This document shows, piece after piece, positions 43,011-54,112 of a DNA stretch of 64,000 bases. This DNA comes from Capitulum mitella (taxonomy: Eukaryota; Arthropoda; Thecostraca; Pollicipedomorpha; Pollicipedidae): contig CP099841.1 in assembly GCA_030062745.1 (NCBI GenBank), positions 5,030,423 through 5,094,422 of the forward strand, in the 5' to 3' direction. A program made the translations under genes and the position numbers. A model generated the notes under the pieces. It was not told the origin of the DNA. It searched no databases and saw nothing but the letters and a program-made list of their open reading frames with translations. Numbering within the stretch: position 1 is the first letter of the stretch; every line of letters begins with the position of its first letter.

Positions 43011-44188
43011 CCCTATTCCCGGAGGGCTAGACGGTATGGTCGATTCCCGGCAGGGGGGGGCCGATTCGGCCCCCCCTGAGATCTCGAGAACTACTCGTCC
43101 GATTTCATCGCAACAAACGGCAATCGATTTGCCGTGACGTGAACTACATCGAAATTTGTGGATACAAGGGGCCAAAAATGTCAAAATGGGGGGTACTTTT
43201 GGACTTCTTATAAGTCCGTCGTTTATGGACCGATTTCAATGAAACTGGCATGAATCGAGAGATTATGGATAGGGCTTTTACCATGGGTCCGCAAATCTGA
43301 TATTTTGAGAACATTCATGGGCGTTCACAGGGTTTCAAAAATAGGAGGATTAATTTTCCAACAACTGAATGAACAAAAAAGGTAAAAGCACTTTTTTGGC
43401 TTCTGCTAGTCATCCTATGCTAAAAAAGTACAAATCGTATTGCAATGCTGGTATAATGTTAGCATAGGCGGTGCCAGGGACATGAAAAAGTGGGAACTGT
43501 CATGGTCACACGTTCTTCAGATCAACTTGTGACCTTTGACCTTAAATGACCTCCAGTGACCTTGAGGTCGCCTGGAATGATCTCGTGTGCATTTGATACT
43601 ATCTGTAAACGTTTTAAATCATCTGAATTCACTCTATTCCAAAAATTTCATTTTATGGCTATTGCGATATAGGGTACGCGCACTGACATTTTAGGTCATA
43701 GCTCCGTGACCCAACCTGATATCAAGCTGAAACTTTGTACACAAGTAGAGGGTATCCTTCTACGTCATATATATTCCGGATTTGGCATTTGAAAAAACGG
43801 CGCCGAAATTATTGCAAAAAAATAAATTTTGTTTTTTGACCTTGACCTGACCTTGTAAAGTGACATCAGATAAACAACATTTTGTGTGCACATTGCCCAA
43901 GTATTTAGCTATACAGCCATATAAAGTTTTAGGTTCTATCTTAAAAACTCTGTTTTTGGCAGCCATTTTCCTTTTACCCTCAACATGGCCAAAAATAGTC
44001 TGAGGTTCCTCCCAAAAACGTTGCCTGGTTCCGCTCCTGAGCAAAGTAGAATTGTGAAATTTTGTCACAGCGCGTAGAAAGCATAGCTAGGAAAAGTCGC
44101 CAAGTTTCGTGAAGCTGCGTCAAAAAGCCTGGAATTGGCAAGCAAAAAACTCGGAGGGGCGGATTCAGCCCCCCTGCCGGGAATAGGG
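43011..44188. mobile_element. Complete non-autonomous piggyBac-like element
   Basis: 1178 bp. The left end CCCTATTCCCGG and the right end CCGGGAATAGGG are exact inverted copies. Each is flanked outside by TTAA (43007-43010 and 44189-44192), the target duplication of the piggyBac superfamily. No transposase frame is present, so it would depend on an enzyme supplied elsewhere. Related copies start at 8409 and 34605. Confidence 0.85.
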
Positions 44189-44465
44189 TTAACCCGGCAT
44201 CGCCTGGCGTGTTTTATGTAGGCTACGCTACCCGCGACCGCCTGGAAGTGGTAAAAAAGTCACCCTCTTTATCTCAGGATCTAACAGTCGGATCTAAACC
44301 GGTCTAACGCCAGTCGATGGCCCTGAGTCCTGTGATTCAGAAAATACTATGTGAGCCCTGGTCACGTGACTGATGACGTCACTGATAACGCATAAGACAA
44401 CGTCATAAGACGTAAAACGCATAAAACAACGTCGGAAAAACTAACACCTGTTCTCACACATATCA

Positions 44466-44560
44466 TCCAGGGGCATAGGCACGGGAGCCATGGGGACAGA
44501 AGGGCTTCAGCCCCCAACTTTTTTGAATTTTAACATTGACCCTATGGGCGTTGACTGGGA
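44466..44560. repeat. Dispersed repeat, copy 3
   Basis: AGGGGCATAGGCACGGGAGC, then CAGCCCCCAACTTTTTTGAA and ACCCTATGGGCG. Same family as the copies at 3530, 6065 and 46490. Confidence 0.45.
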
Positions 44561-44822
44561 AGAATTGACCCAAAATGTTTCTCCCCCAACTGAAGAAGAG
44601 TTCCCGTGACTCTGTCCAGGGGTGTCCATTTGTATTCCTTTGAGAAGGCCCTGGCCCCTGAAAATTCAGGGGCCAGGGCCTTCTCCAATGTTGGATTGGA
44701 CCCAAATATTTTCTGCCGGTTTTAAAGGGAAATGGGCATGAATGACGAACGGCCGCAGCAGATAGGCGGAAAGTGTAGAAAAAAGCATAAAGTAATGTAT
44801 CTATCCTTCTATCTTTTATCTG

Positions 44823-44842
44823 CCTATCTATCTATCTATCTA

Positions 44843-44911
<69 letters not shown>
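44823..44911. repeat. Compound microsatellite (TATC)n then (TA)n
   Basis: About 23 bases of TATC units followed by about 66 bases of TA repeat. Mirror arrangement of the array at 26023-26102. Confidence 0.95.
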
Positions 44912-44913
<2 letters not shown>

Positions 44914-46466
44914 ATGGGATATACACAATTTTTATTCCACAAATAATAACGAAAATTTAACAGTTTCTGTTGATCAAACTAAAGTGGGTTAAATCCATTA
45001 GAAACCTGCATTTGGGGGAGGCTAGGTTGTCGGGTCCTCGGCTCGGCTCCCCAATCATTTCCGGAAATCGACAGCCTGATATCATCGGCGTTACAGGTCT
45101 TAGAGCCTTTAACTGGGTATCGAACAAGAAGTAACGGTCTTCTGCATCAGAAGTATGCCAAAATGTTGAAAAATGTTGAGTCATGGTCATTTTTAGGTTA
45201 CTTTTAGGTTACGTTAGGTTAGGTCATTTTTAGGTTACAACCTAGGCCAGGTGAAATACTGGTGTTACATGGCAATGATCGATATTTACTCGCAGACGTT
45301 TTGAAAGTCACAAAAAGGGTTGAAGTCAAACCTTTTTACGGTCAGTTTTGCATTGCCTGTTTTTTGCCCAGTTAAGGTCAGTCTAGGTCAGGTCAGATGA
45401 GGTTGAATTACTCTTCCTGACAAAGAGCAAAAACTGGTCGCTGGGATTCTTAACTCCGTCAAGTACAGAACTGAAATGACATCTCGTGGCAATTAAATCT
45501 TCTCTGTCTGCTCATGATTGGGCCAATGTCAAGCTAGGTCAGGAACGATAGTCATTTTGTCTTTTTTTACTGAGAACAATAACTGTCCTTTGCTGATACT
45601 GAACGATCTTCCACAGACAGTGTGGTATTTCATTTCGTTTTGACATCTACCTGTGACGTGACTTAACATGACCTCACGTTGCATTTGGTGAACCTTGCTA
45701 AGAGACGCATATAGATTTGTTTGTCTGGCGGGAACGATGGGGAAGGTCAGTGGCAGCCATTTCTTATCACGCACAATGCGACAGTCCAATTGCCATCATG
45801 CATGTGACCTAGCATGACCTCTGATCTTGATGTGTCACGGCTGTATAACCTTTTGGAGACCTTGTCTTACGTAGATCCAAATAACCCATGCATTATATTT
45901 GCGCATGTTTTCAAGAAACATGACATGTTCACGCCAATGCCCAAATAGGCAAAAAGATGCATGCAAGGGTTCACTTACGACGTAATATCTTTATAACCTG
46001 ACCTAACATGGGACTGGTTCTGAATATGTAAAACTTGTCATTGGACAAGTATTGCAAGCTTTAGTTGGCCTGGCTTCAACGGTTCAGAAGTTATCCACGG
46101 AAAACCGAGGGCTGCCCTATTTGACATCCCCAGGCGGAGCCGGGTTAAAATAGACCTACTGCTATATGCTGTTGCATTGCGGGTTTACCGCACTATTTAC
46201 CAATAAAAAGTCGTAACCCCACCATTCCCCTAACTTCTATTTCTCGGAAGCCCCCTGGACCTCGAACTGCCAGTTCACCAAGCCAACACCAGGGAGAAGA
46301 CGACTGGGGAACAACGCTGGGAAATAGCAAACGGCCGATATTAAATATATGATTGAATATATGACACCTGCACAGGCCCATGGCGGCAGACAACCATAAG
46401 GAGACAATGCATGCGGTCAAAGCAGCGGCGGTGCCGCCGGGGAAAGGGATAGCGGGGGTGACTGCT
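44912..46466. other. Intergenic, with short GGTTA runs
   Basis: No gene recognised. Words such as TTAGGTTAGG and TTTTAGGTTAC cluster near 45195-45240, and AGGTCAGG words follow near 45380-45400. Confidence 0.3.
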
Positions 46467-46915
46467 CCCCAGGGACGTAGCAAAGAGGGAGGGAAAAGGG
46501 TGCGGTCGCGCCCGCCCTAAAACGATCCGGGGAACCCCTACTCCCCAATATTCAGGAATTTTTGACATTATGCCTATGGCATTGATTGGAAAGCAACGAT
46601 TGGAAATCTTACGTGAACCTCCGTGGTAATTTTCGGAAATCTCATGTCATGCTAATGCCATGCCTTGAGGGTATAACAGTTCCCTTTGATGCTATAGGAG
46701 GTCCCCTTAAACCTTAAAGAGGCCCCATATTGTGCTACAGGAGGTCTCAGCAAACGATAAGGTCCCTTTTTAGGCCATGGAGAACCACCTCAGCACTTTT
46801 TGATGAAGGCCCCCTTAGGCTAAGATGGCCACATTGGGGAGAGGAGGCTTCCCTTCTGGGCATCCATCCCACTCCCCCTCCTCACCTTTGCCGATTCCTG
46901 GCTACGTGCCTGTCC
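46467..46915. mobile_element. MITE-like element with CAGGNACGTAG ends
   Basis: The left end CAGGGACGTAGC and the right end GCTACGTGCCTG are near-exact inverted copies about 450 bp apart. The interior includes a copy of the dispersed repeat at about 46490-46590 and no coding region. Flanks show no clear duplication. Confidence 0.5.
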
Positions 46916-48022
46916 GTCTCTCCCTAGCTTGGGAAAATTTAACGGTATCCCCATGGCGACTTATAGAGAGAAACGATTCGAAAATGTCGTACTCGGTCAA
47001 AAGGAACTGAAACAACTGTCGACAGAGTAAACGAAGCTTTCGCAAACGGATGGAGGAAAGTAGAGGTGGTCCAGCATGCGTTTCTCATGGGGACTGAGCG
47101 ATTGAGAGTGCTGACACCGTGAAGCCCAATGCTTATGTTGAACTGGAAAATACACTGGGATGCTCAATCAGAATTGGCCAACAACAGTCAGAGTCTGATC
47201 ATTGGCGACCACAGAGGAAGAGGGAAGGAAAAATCTTGGTAGCACCGGCACTGGGTCCTGTCTGCGGTTTGACATATGAAATTTCGACGCCTCACTATCA
47301 GGTTTCCGTTTTGAGTTAAATGACTCATTGGAGAACACTTTCTTATTTTTCTGTTATCGTTTGTTTCAGATCACAAGGTATTTTGGCGTGCCTTGCGAAA
47401 AAGTGGCATGGGCAATGGCACCGGTCTGTCCCAACAAGGTTATTCGGAAAGCGTTCTTTCGTATGAGGTAGGGTCGTCATTCTAATTACTGTACAGTCAT
47501 ACGTTAACCCTAAATTGATAGCCATTTGCATGTCACTGTAAGGAAGAAGCTAACTAGCTACACGTTAATTCACGAGTTATTTCGAGCTACACCTTAACTT
47601 ACGAGTTTGTTGTCCGCCTGTAGTCAGGTTGAAACTTTAACAAAATGGCATATGAAACTGATGACGTTCTTATTTCTAGACAAAAAATCGGTGAAGAGTA
47701 AGTGCTCAAAGGCTGCGTTTCTTCAAAATTTATTTCACTGGAAGGCTTGAACAATCGATGTATTTCAAGTCGTCAACGACAAAAGCATATAAACGGCATA
47801 TCTGTCATGTAGATTTGCGCTTGCTTTGTTAGAGTGGTCGAACAATATTTACCATTAACTCAAAATGACACGATGTTGATAAAATCTTAAAAAACACAAG
47901 ATATTGTGAACGTTCCGGGTTTGAAACGGTCCTGCAGAAGGCAATAAAGCCGAAACGTTGACAACGTCTTGCGTTTTTAGCATTTTATTAAACAGCCTTT
48001 GCATGGTTGCCACTCTACATTG
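46916..48022. other. Intergenic, flank of the 6-kb element
   Basis: No gene recognised. A partial copy of the dispersed repeat lies at about 46905-46960, and a hammerhead-like motif at 47932-47968. Confidence 0.3.
47932..47968 (+). ncRNA. Hammerhead-ribozyme-like motif of Penelope type
   Basis: CTGCAGA (core 1; consensus CTGANGA), then stem II GGC/GCC with loop AATAAA, GAAA (core 2), stem III CGTT/AACG with loop GAC, then TC at the cleavage position. Order and spacing fit a hammerhead with a very short stem III, as described for Penelope-like elements. One invariant core base (A to C) is changed and stem I is not convincing, so activity is doubtful. Confidence 0.4.
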
Positions 48023-48031
48023 GCTAATCAC
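48023..48031. repeat. Target-site duplication, left copy
   Basis: GCTAATCAC, repeated exactly at 54104-54112 on the other side of the 6-kb element. Confidence 0.85.
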
Positions 48032-48214
48032 ATGTGTGTCAAGACAGCCCACGGTCAGCCCACGCTCAGCCCACGGTCAGCCCATAAAAGCGGCCCCTTC
48101 AAAAGCGCCCAAAATGCACCATATGATGCATCTGGACGAGCTGAATACGATGGTGCAATTTAATGTTGGGTGCGTCCAATACTTTAGCCTGCAGAGCCAA
48201 TTATCAATCAAAGG

Positions 48215-49476
48215 GTGAGAGTTTCTCACTAATATTCACAGCCGACTGCATATAGTCGAGTAGCATCTCAAACGACTCCCCGTGTCAAGCCGAGCTCAAA
48301 ACTACCTCTTGTTGACCAATATCTTTTCAACTTTTCCAGCAGCACACATGTCGATTCGGTTTTTAACCTAATGCTTTATTTCCCATAGACTTTAACATTG
48401 AGGGCAACGGTCGTGAATTGGCCGGCCACTACGATTTCTCTGATTTTCCGTGTATGGGTACCCTGACCAGGAACACACTGCCTGGCAGTGAAATTTGCCG
48501 GGTGCATTGATATTCTCACCGATTACAAGGAGTGAGAATTTCTCACTAAAATTCACAACCGACTGCATATAGTCGAGTAGCATCTCAAACGACTCCCCGT
48601 GTCAAGCCGAGCTCAAAACTACCTCTTATGTATCAATATGTTTTCAACTTTTTGAGAAACATGCATCCAGAACCGGTTTTTCACCTAATGTTTTATTTCC
48701 CATAGGCTTTAACATTGAGGGCAACGGTCGTGAATTGGCCGGCCCCTACGATTTTTCTGATTTTTCGTGTATGGGTACCCTGACCAGGAACACACTGCCT
48801 GGCAGTGAAATTTGCCGGGTGCATTGATATTCTCACCGATTAGAAGGGGTGAGAATTTCTCACTAAAATTCACAACCGACTGCATAAAGTCGAGTAGCAT
48901 CTCAAACGACTCCCCGTGTCAAGCCGAGCTCAAAACTACCTCTTGTTGACCAATATCTTTTCAACTTTTTCAGTAGCACACATATCGATTCGGTTTTTAA
49001 CCTAATGCTTTATTTCCCATAGACATTGAGGGCAACGGTCGTGAATTGGCCGGCCCCTACGATTTTTCTGATTTTTCGTGTATGGGTACCCTAGCCAAGA
49101 ACACACTGCCTGGCAGTGAAACTTGCCGGGTGCATTGATATTCTCACCGATTACAAGGAGTGAGAATTTCTCACTGAAATTCACAACCGACTCCATATAG
49201 TCGAGTAGCATCTCAAACGACTTCCGGTGTCAAGCCGAGCTCAAAACTATCTCTTGTTTATCAATATCTTTTCAACTTTTTGAGAAACATGCATCCAGAA
49301 CCGGTTTTTCACCTAATGCTTTATTTCCCATAGGCTTTAACAATGAGGGCAACGGTCGTGAATTGGCCGGCCCCTACGATTTTTCTAATTTCTGGTGGAT
49401 GGGTACCCTCATGCAAGACACACTGCCCCTCAGCGAAATTTGCCGGGTGCATTGACATTCTCATTAATTACAAGGG
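48215..49476. repeat. Left tandem array, four 317-bp units
   Basis: Each unit opens with a near-palindrome GTGAGAATTTCTCAC and contains GGTACCCTGACCAGGAACAC and TTGAGGGCAACGGTCGTGAA. A 63-codon frame is open in the units only because they are copies of one another. Confidence 0.9.
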
Positions 49477-50059
49477 GTGGGAGTTTCTCCCGAAAACTCT
49501 GATCGCTGTAAACGCTGTCAAACTCTCCGTGTGATGTTGAGCTCAAAACTGTTTCTAGTTAATTTCTATTTCCTCGAGTTTTGTGTAACATGCATATCTA
49601 TTTGTTTTTTTCCACGTAATGGTGTATTTCCTGTAGGGTTTGTTAGGCATGTGTCTCCTTGTTGTGGGGGCATCGCGAGTGATTTGTCTGACTCCTAGGA
49701 TGTGCCTCTTTTTGTTATATAGGCGACTACTTGTCCGATTTATCAAAGTAAGACGTGTGTTTCGGTTAATTCTCATCACCTGAAATACTGGCTCGAAAAC
49801 GTACGTATATTTATCTGGAAAACAATTGCATCTTTATACACCTGAAGCGAGGAATTACAATCTCACAGGGATCAAATGTTCACGCGATAATATCATCCCT
49901 TTGGAACGACTATTGGGACAGGGTTCTGTAGCGCAAAATCGTTGGTCAAAATCCTGTAGGGCATCGGTACCATTACTGGTGATATTTAGATTTTTATCAG
50001 CCGTTCTCAACGTTCAGTGTGAAACAAAGTGATGCATACAGCACAACACGCATGATGTA

Positions 50060-52944
50060 GAGCCAGTTGTTTCGCTGCTTGTTGTTGTTTATCGGTGTTT
50101 TCGGGCGCGCCGACTTCTGAGGTTAGTTTGCGCTTATAACGAGGTTGCTTTGCCTCACTAGTGAGGTGTGTAAAGACATCGAAGTCAGCGTCTTTAAGAA
50201 ATAGAAAGAGCTGTTTCGATTCAAGAAAGCGTGAGTTGTCTCCAAGTACATCGCAGAGCGTCAGAGACGAAGCGTGCTGTCCGAAGTGAAGTCAACGTTT
50301 TTCAGCCAAGTATGGACACGAAAGGACCACGTGGTTGACAGTGAGGAAGGCACCATATCGATGGCAGAGAGGCCTACCAGCCCTAAGCAACAGATAGCCA
50401 TGGGTCGTATAAGTGACCGATACGCAGTCTGCACAGTATTATTTCCTCTCGTCTCGCCTTGCGAGAGCAGGATAACCATGAACCAGGCTTGGGTTTTACC
50501 ATTGTGAGTTTATTGCCATCTGTCTCATCCCAAGAGCGCTGCCACTTGTTGTACAGGAAGTTCCTAGTTGCCGGATAAAAGTCTCTGGCAAGATTGGCAG
50601 AAAACGTGTACATAGTGTCAGCGTTGCTCGCCTGGCAGCGGCATCGGTCAACTCGTTGTCCGTAATTCTGACGTGACTGGGTATCCAGCACAGGATGATT
50701 TTATTCCCAGTCCGATCCAGTTGTGTCAGACGTAGTAAAATGTCCTGTAGAAGGAAACATGCTGAATACAAAGATCTAAGAGCAATAAGGCTGCTAAGGG
50801 AATCCGTTAAAATCAGGTATAGTGATTCGTCACCAACTTCGATGAAACATAACGCCTTGGTGATTGTTATCAATTCCGATGTAAAAACAGACGCGTGTGC
50901 AGGCAACGAGAACGATCGGGTGACAGAACCGCACACAAACGCACAACCAACACCACCGGCGGTCTCAGATCCGTCCATGTACGTCAGTGTGTATCCGTCA
51001 TATGACGCCATGCGCTCCAGCGCCCTGGATCCCATTATATTTGGCATGGCTTCATTCTTTCTAATTTCTGCAAGCAAGGTGTCTATTGAAGGTGACGTCA
51101 AATGCCAGGGAGGAGAAGGCAGATGGCTTATTCGCTTCACCCCTCGAAGAGGAAATTCGCTCTCCTGCAACAGAGCTCGCATTCGGAAGCCGAAAGGCGG
51201 AGTGCGCTGCTGCGATCCACCGCGAAGGAAGCTCACAGTGGACCGTGAAAAACCTGCGTCATACGTCGGGTGTAACGGGAATTGTCGCAACTTCAGGGGA
51301 TAGCGCATGCCGAGCATTTTCCTCCTCGTCGACAGTGGCGACTCGTGTGACTCTGCCATAAGGCTAACAGCGGGTGATGTGCGGAAGGCCCCTGTGATGA
51401 TGCGGAGAGCGGTGTGATGGATGGTGTCTAGAATGCACTTGCTGGATCACATGCGCTGTCATACACAAAACATGCATAATCCAGCTTGGAGCGGACGAGA
51501 GAACGATATAACAGCATTGTGCGTGACACACATTTTAATATGTTCAGAGACTTAAAACAGCGATCGCTTAAAGTTTCCAGATGTGCATTATACGTAAGGC
51601 GGCGGTCAAAATACACCCAAAGATATCTGGCCACAGACTCTGTTGGAATGCACTGTCCATACAAACGGAGAGTCATTTCACCGTATCTGCAGCGACGAAG
51701 AAGATGCATGGCTGCGGTCTTATTTTTTAAAAACTGAACCCATTCATGGTGCTCCACCTCTCCACGCGGTCCACAGCCAGCTGGAGATGCCGTTCCATTG
51801 ATGGTGCTCTTACTGCACTCGTCCAAATGGCAAAAACATCAACAAAAAGAGCACAGCCAACAGACTGGGGGAGCACATCACCGATGTCGTTTATCATAAC
51901 TGCGAACAACGCTGCACTTCACACCGCCTTGGGGTACACCGTTTATTTGTGGGAACTTTTCGGAGAGCGTGTTTCCAACACGGAGACGGAAAAAACAGTC
52001 AGCTAAAAAGCGTCGAAGAAAAGTACTCATACGACCACGTTTACCATATCTAAACAGCTTTACAAGAATACCATGAAACCAAGTGGCGTCGTAGGCGCCC
52101 TCAGTGTCAAAGAAGGCTGTGCCTATATGCCTGATCGCTTTAAAACCGGTACGAATCATAGTGTCTAGAGCTATAAGATGGTCCACTATGTCCGGTTCTT
52201 TCTAAAACCGCACTGCGCGTTAGTAAAAACGTGATGCTGTTCAAAAAAAGGTCAATCGTGCGTTCACCATCTTTTCCATCAGTTTACAAAGTGATGACGT
52301 AAGAGAAATGGGTCTGTAGTGAAGAGGATCTAATCCACTTTTGCCTGGTTTCAGAAGTGGAACTATTACAGCTTCTCGCCAAACAGCTGGGAATTCATCT
52401 CTTAACCACAATGAGTTAAAATCCACCAAAAGCACGCGAAGTATGCAGGGCGGCAGATGTCTGAGCATGTCGTTGCGTATGGTATCAGGGCCTTCTGACA
52501 CACTGCGAAGCTTGACAACTGCCGATTCCAACTCCATCAAAGTGAATGGCTCATTGTATGCCTGCGATTCACTCGTGGAAAAATCTATCACTGTTTGCTA
52601 ACATCATGCTCTGTGCCGTAAGAACTGTGGGTTCGTGTTACCACCTTTGCTACGGTGTGACAAGGCTTGTGCAATCTCGTTAGCCACATCCAATGGCTGC
52701 GTCACAGTCTGGCCGTCCACACGTAGCACAGGAAGCGGCACGGATGAAAACTGCCCAGAAATACGCTTGTTCCGCGCCCAGATCTGCGAAGTTGGCGTAA
52801 ATCGGTTGAGCGTGTTACGTACGCACGCCAGGAAATACGTTTCGCTTCCCTTATCGTGCGCCGAGCTAAAGCTCTCGCCTTCTTGAAGGCTATTAGGTTC
52901 TCCATGCGACTCCTGACGTCAAAAGCACGGAATGCGCGTCGGTT
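50060..52944 (-). pseudogene. Decayed, 5'-truncated LINE (RT and RNase H), I/R1-like
   Basis: Minus strand, in order: a linker with RAFRAFDVRSRMENLIAFKK and IREAKRISW (52944-52700); RT palm pieces ESAVVKLRSVSEGPDTIRND and VPLLKPGKSGLDPLHYRPIS (52591-52241); FFDTEGAYDATWFHGILVKL and GVPQGG (52186-51878); FVDVFAIW in place of the catalytic F-x-DD (near 51840); an RNase H domain with YMDGSET, VFTSELI, LTDSLSSL and IPSHVRITDNELTDAAARR (51359-50600); and a C-terminal RLRIGH...VNHVVLSCPYLAEKR segment. Endonuclease and ORF1 are missing, and frames shift several times. RNase H after RT places it in the I superfamily rather than CR1 or jockey proper. Confidence 0.88.
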
Positions 52945-53920
52945 GTGAATTTTAGTGAGAAATTCTCACCCCTTGTGATTGGTGAGAATATCAATGCACC
53001 CGGCAAGTTTCACTGCCAGGCAGTGTGTTCCTGGTCAGGGTACCCATGCACGAAAAATTAGAAAAATCGTAGGGGCCGGCCAATTCACGACCGTTGCCCT
53101 CAATGTTAAAGTCTATGGGAAAGAAAACATTAGGTTAAAAACCGAATCGACACGTGTGCTACTGAAAAAGTTGAAAATATATTGATAAACAAGAGGTAGT
53201 TTTGAGCTCGGCTTGACACGGGGAGTCGTTTGAGATGCTACTCGACTATATGCAGTCGGTTGTGAATTTTAGTGAGAAATTCTCACCCCTTCTAATCGGT
53301 GAGAATATCAATGCACCCGGCAAATTTCACTGCCAGGCAGTGTGTTCCTGGTCAGGGTACCCATACACGAAAAATCAGAAAAATCGTAGGGGCCGGCCAA
53401 TTCACGACCGTTGCCCTCGATGTTAAAGCCTATGGGAAATAAAACATTAGGTGAAAAACCGGTTCTGGATGCATGTTTCTCAAAAAGTTGAAAACATATT
53501 GATACATAAGAGGTAGTTTTGAGCTCGGCTTGACACGGGGAGTCGTTTGAGATGCTACTCGACTATATGCAGTCGGTTGTGAATTTTAGTGAGAAATTCT
53601 CACTCCTTGTAATCGGTGAGAATATCAATGCACCCGGCAAATTTCACTGCCAGGCAGTGTGTTCCTGGTCAGGGTACCCATACACGGAAAATCAGAGAAA
53701 TCGTAGTGGCCGGCCAATTCACGACCGTTGCCCTCAATGTTAAAGTCTATGGGAAATAAAGCATTAGGTTAAAAACCGAATCGATATGTGTGCTGCTGGA
53801 AAAGTTGAAAAGATATTGGTCAACAAGAGGTAGTTTTGAGCTCGGCTTGACACGGGGAGTCGTTTGAGATGCTACTCGACTATATGCAGTCGGCTGTGAA
53901 TATTAGTGAGAAACTCTCAC
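52944..53920. repeat. Right tandem array, three 317-bp units, inverted relative to the left
   Basis: Palindrome anchors GTGAGAAATTCTCAC at 52955, 53272 and 53589, and GTGAGAAACTCTCAC at 53906, are spaced exactly 317 bp apart. The innermost unit is cut at about 52944, where the LINE begins. Confidence 0.9.
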
Positions 53921-54103
53921 CCTTTGATTGATAATTGGCTCTGCAGGCTAAAGTATTGGACGCACCCAACATTAAATTGCACCATCGTATTCAGCTCGTC
54001 CAGATGCATCATATGGTGCATTTTGGGCGCTTTTGAAGGGGTCGCTTTTATGGGCTGACCGTGGGCTGAGCGTGGGCTGACCGTGGGCTGTCTTGACACA
54101 CAT

Positions 54104-54112
54104 GCTAATCAC
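54104..54112. repeat. Target-site duplication, right copy
   Basis: GCTAATCAC, identical and in the same orientation as 48023-48031. Confidence 0.85.

Larger units (their letters stand above)
48032..54103. mobile_element. 6.07-kb element with long, internally repeated inverted ends and 9-bp target duplication
   Basis: Both ends read ATGTGTGTCAAGACAGCCC inwards and are flanked by the same direct 9-mer. Left arm: outer module 48032-48214 with 11-bp subrepeats (GCCCACGGTCA), then units starting at 48215, 48532, 48849, 49160 and a diverged fifth at 49477. Right arm, inverted: outer module about 53921-54103, then units anchored at 53906, 53589, 53272 and a cut one at 52955. Unit length is 317 bp (one is 311). 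The interior holds a decayed LINE on the minus strand. A 9-bp duplication with long inverted ends fits Mutator-like elements, but no transposase is visible and the arms resemble foldback elements. Confidence 0.8.

Noticed and set aside
45180-45240. TTAGG-type telomere repeat
   Set aside because: Only a few scattered GGTTA words mixed with other sequence, not a tandem telomeric tract.
48392-49211. Repeated 63-codon frames that could be a small gene family
   Set aside because: They lie in copies of the same 317-bp unit on both arms and have no start context or codon bias; conservation is that of the repeat.
48215-54103. CRISPR-like array
   Set aside because: Units are 317 bp with no short repeat and unique spacers, and this is a eukaryotic genome.
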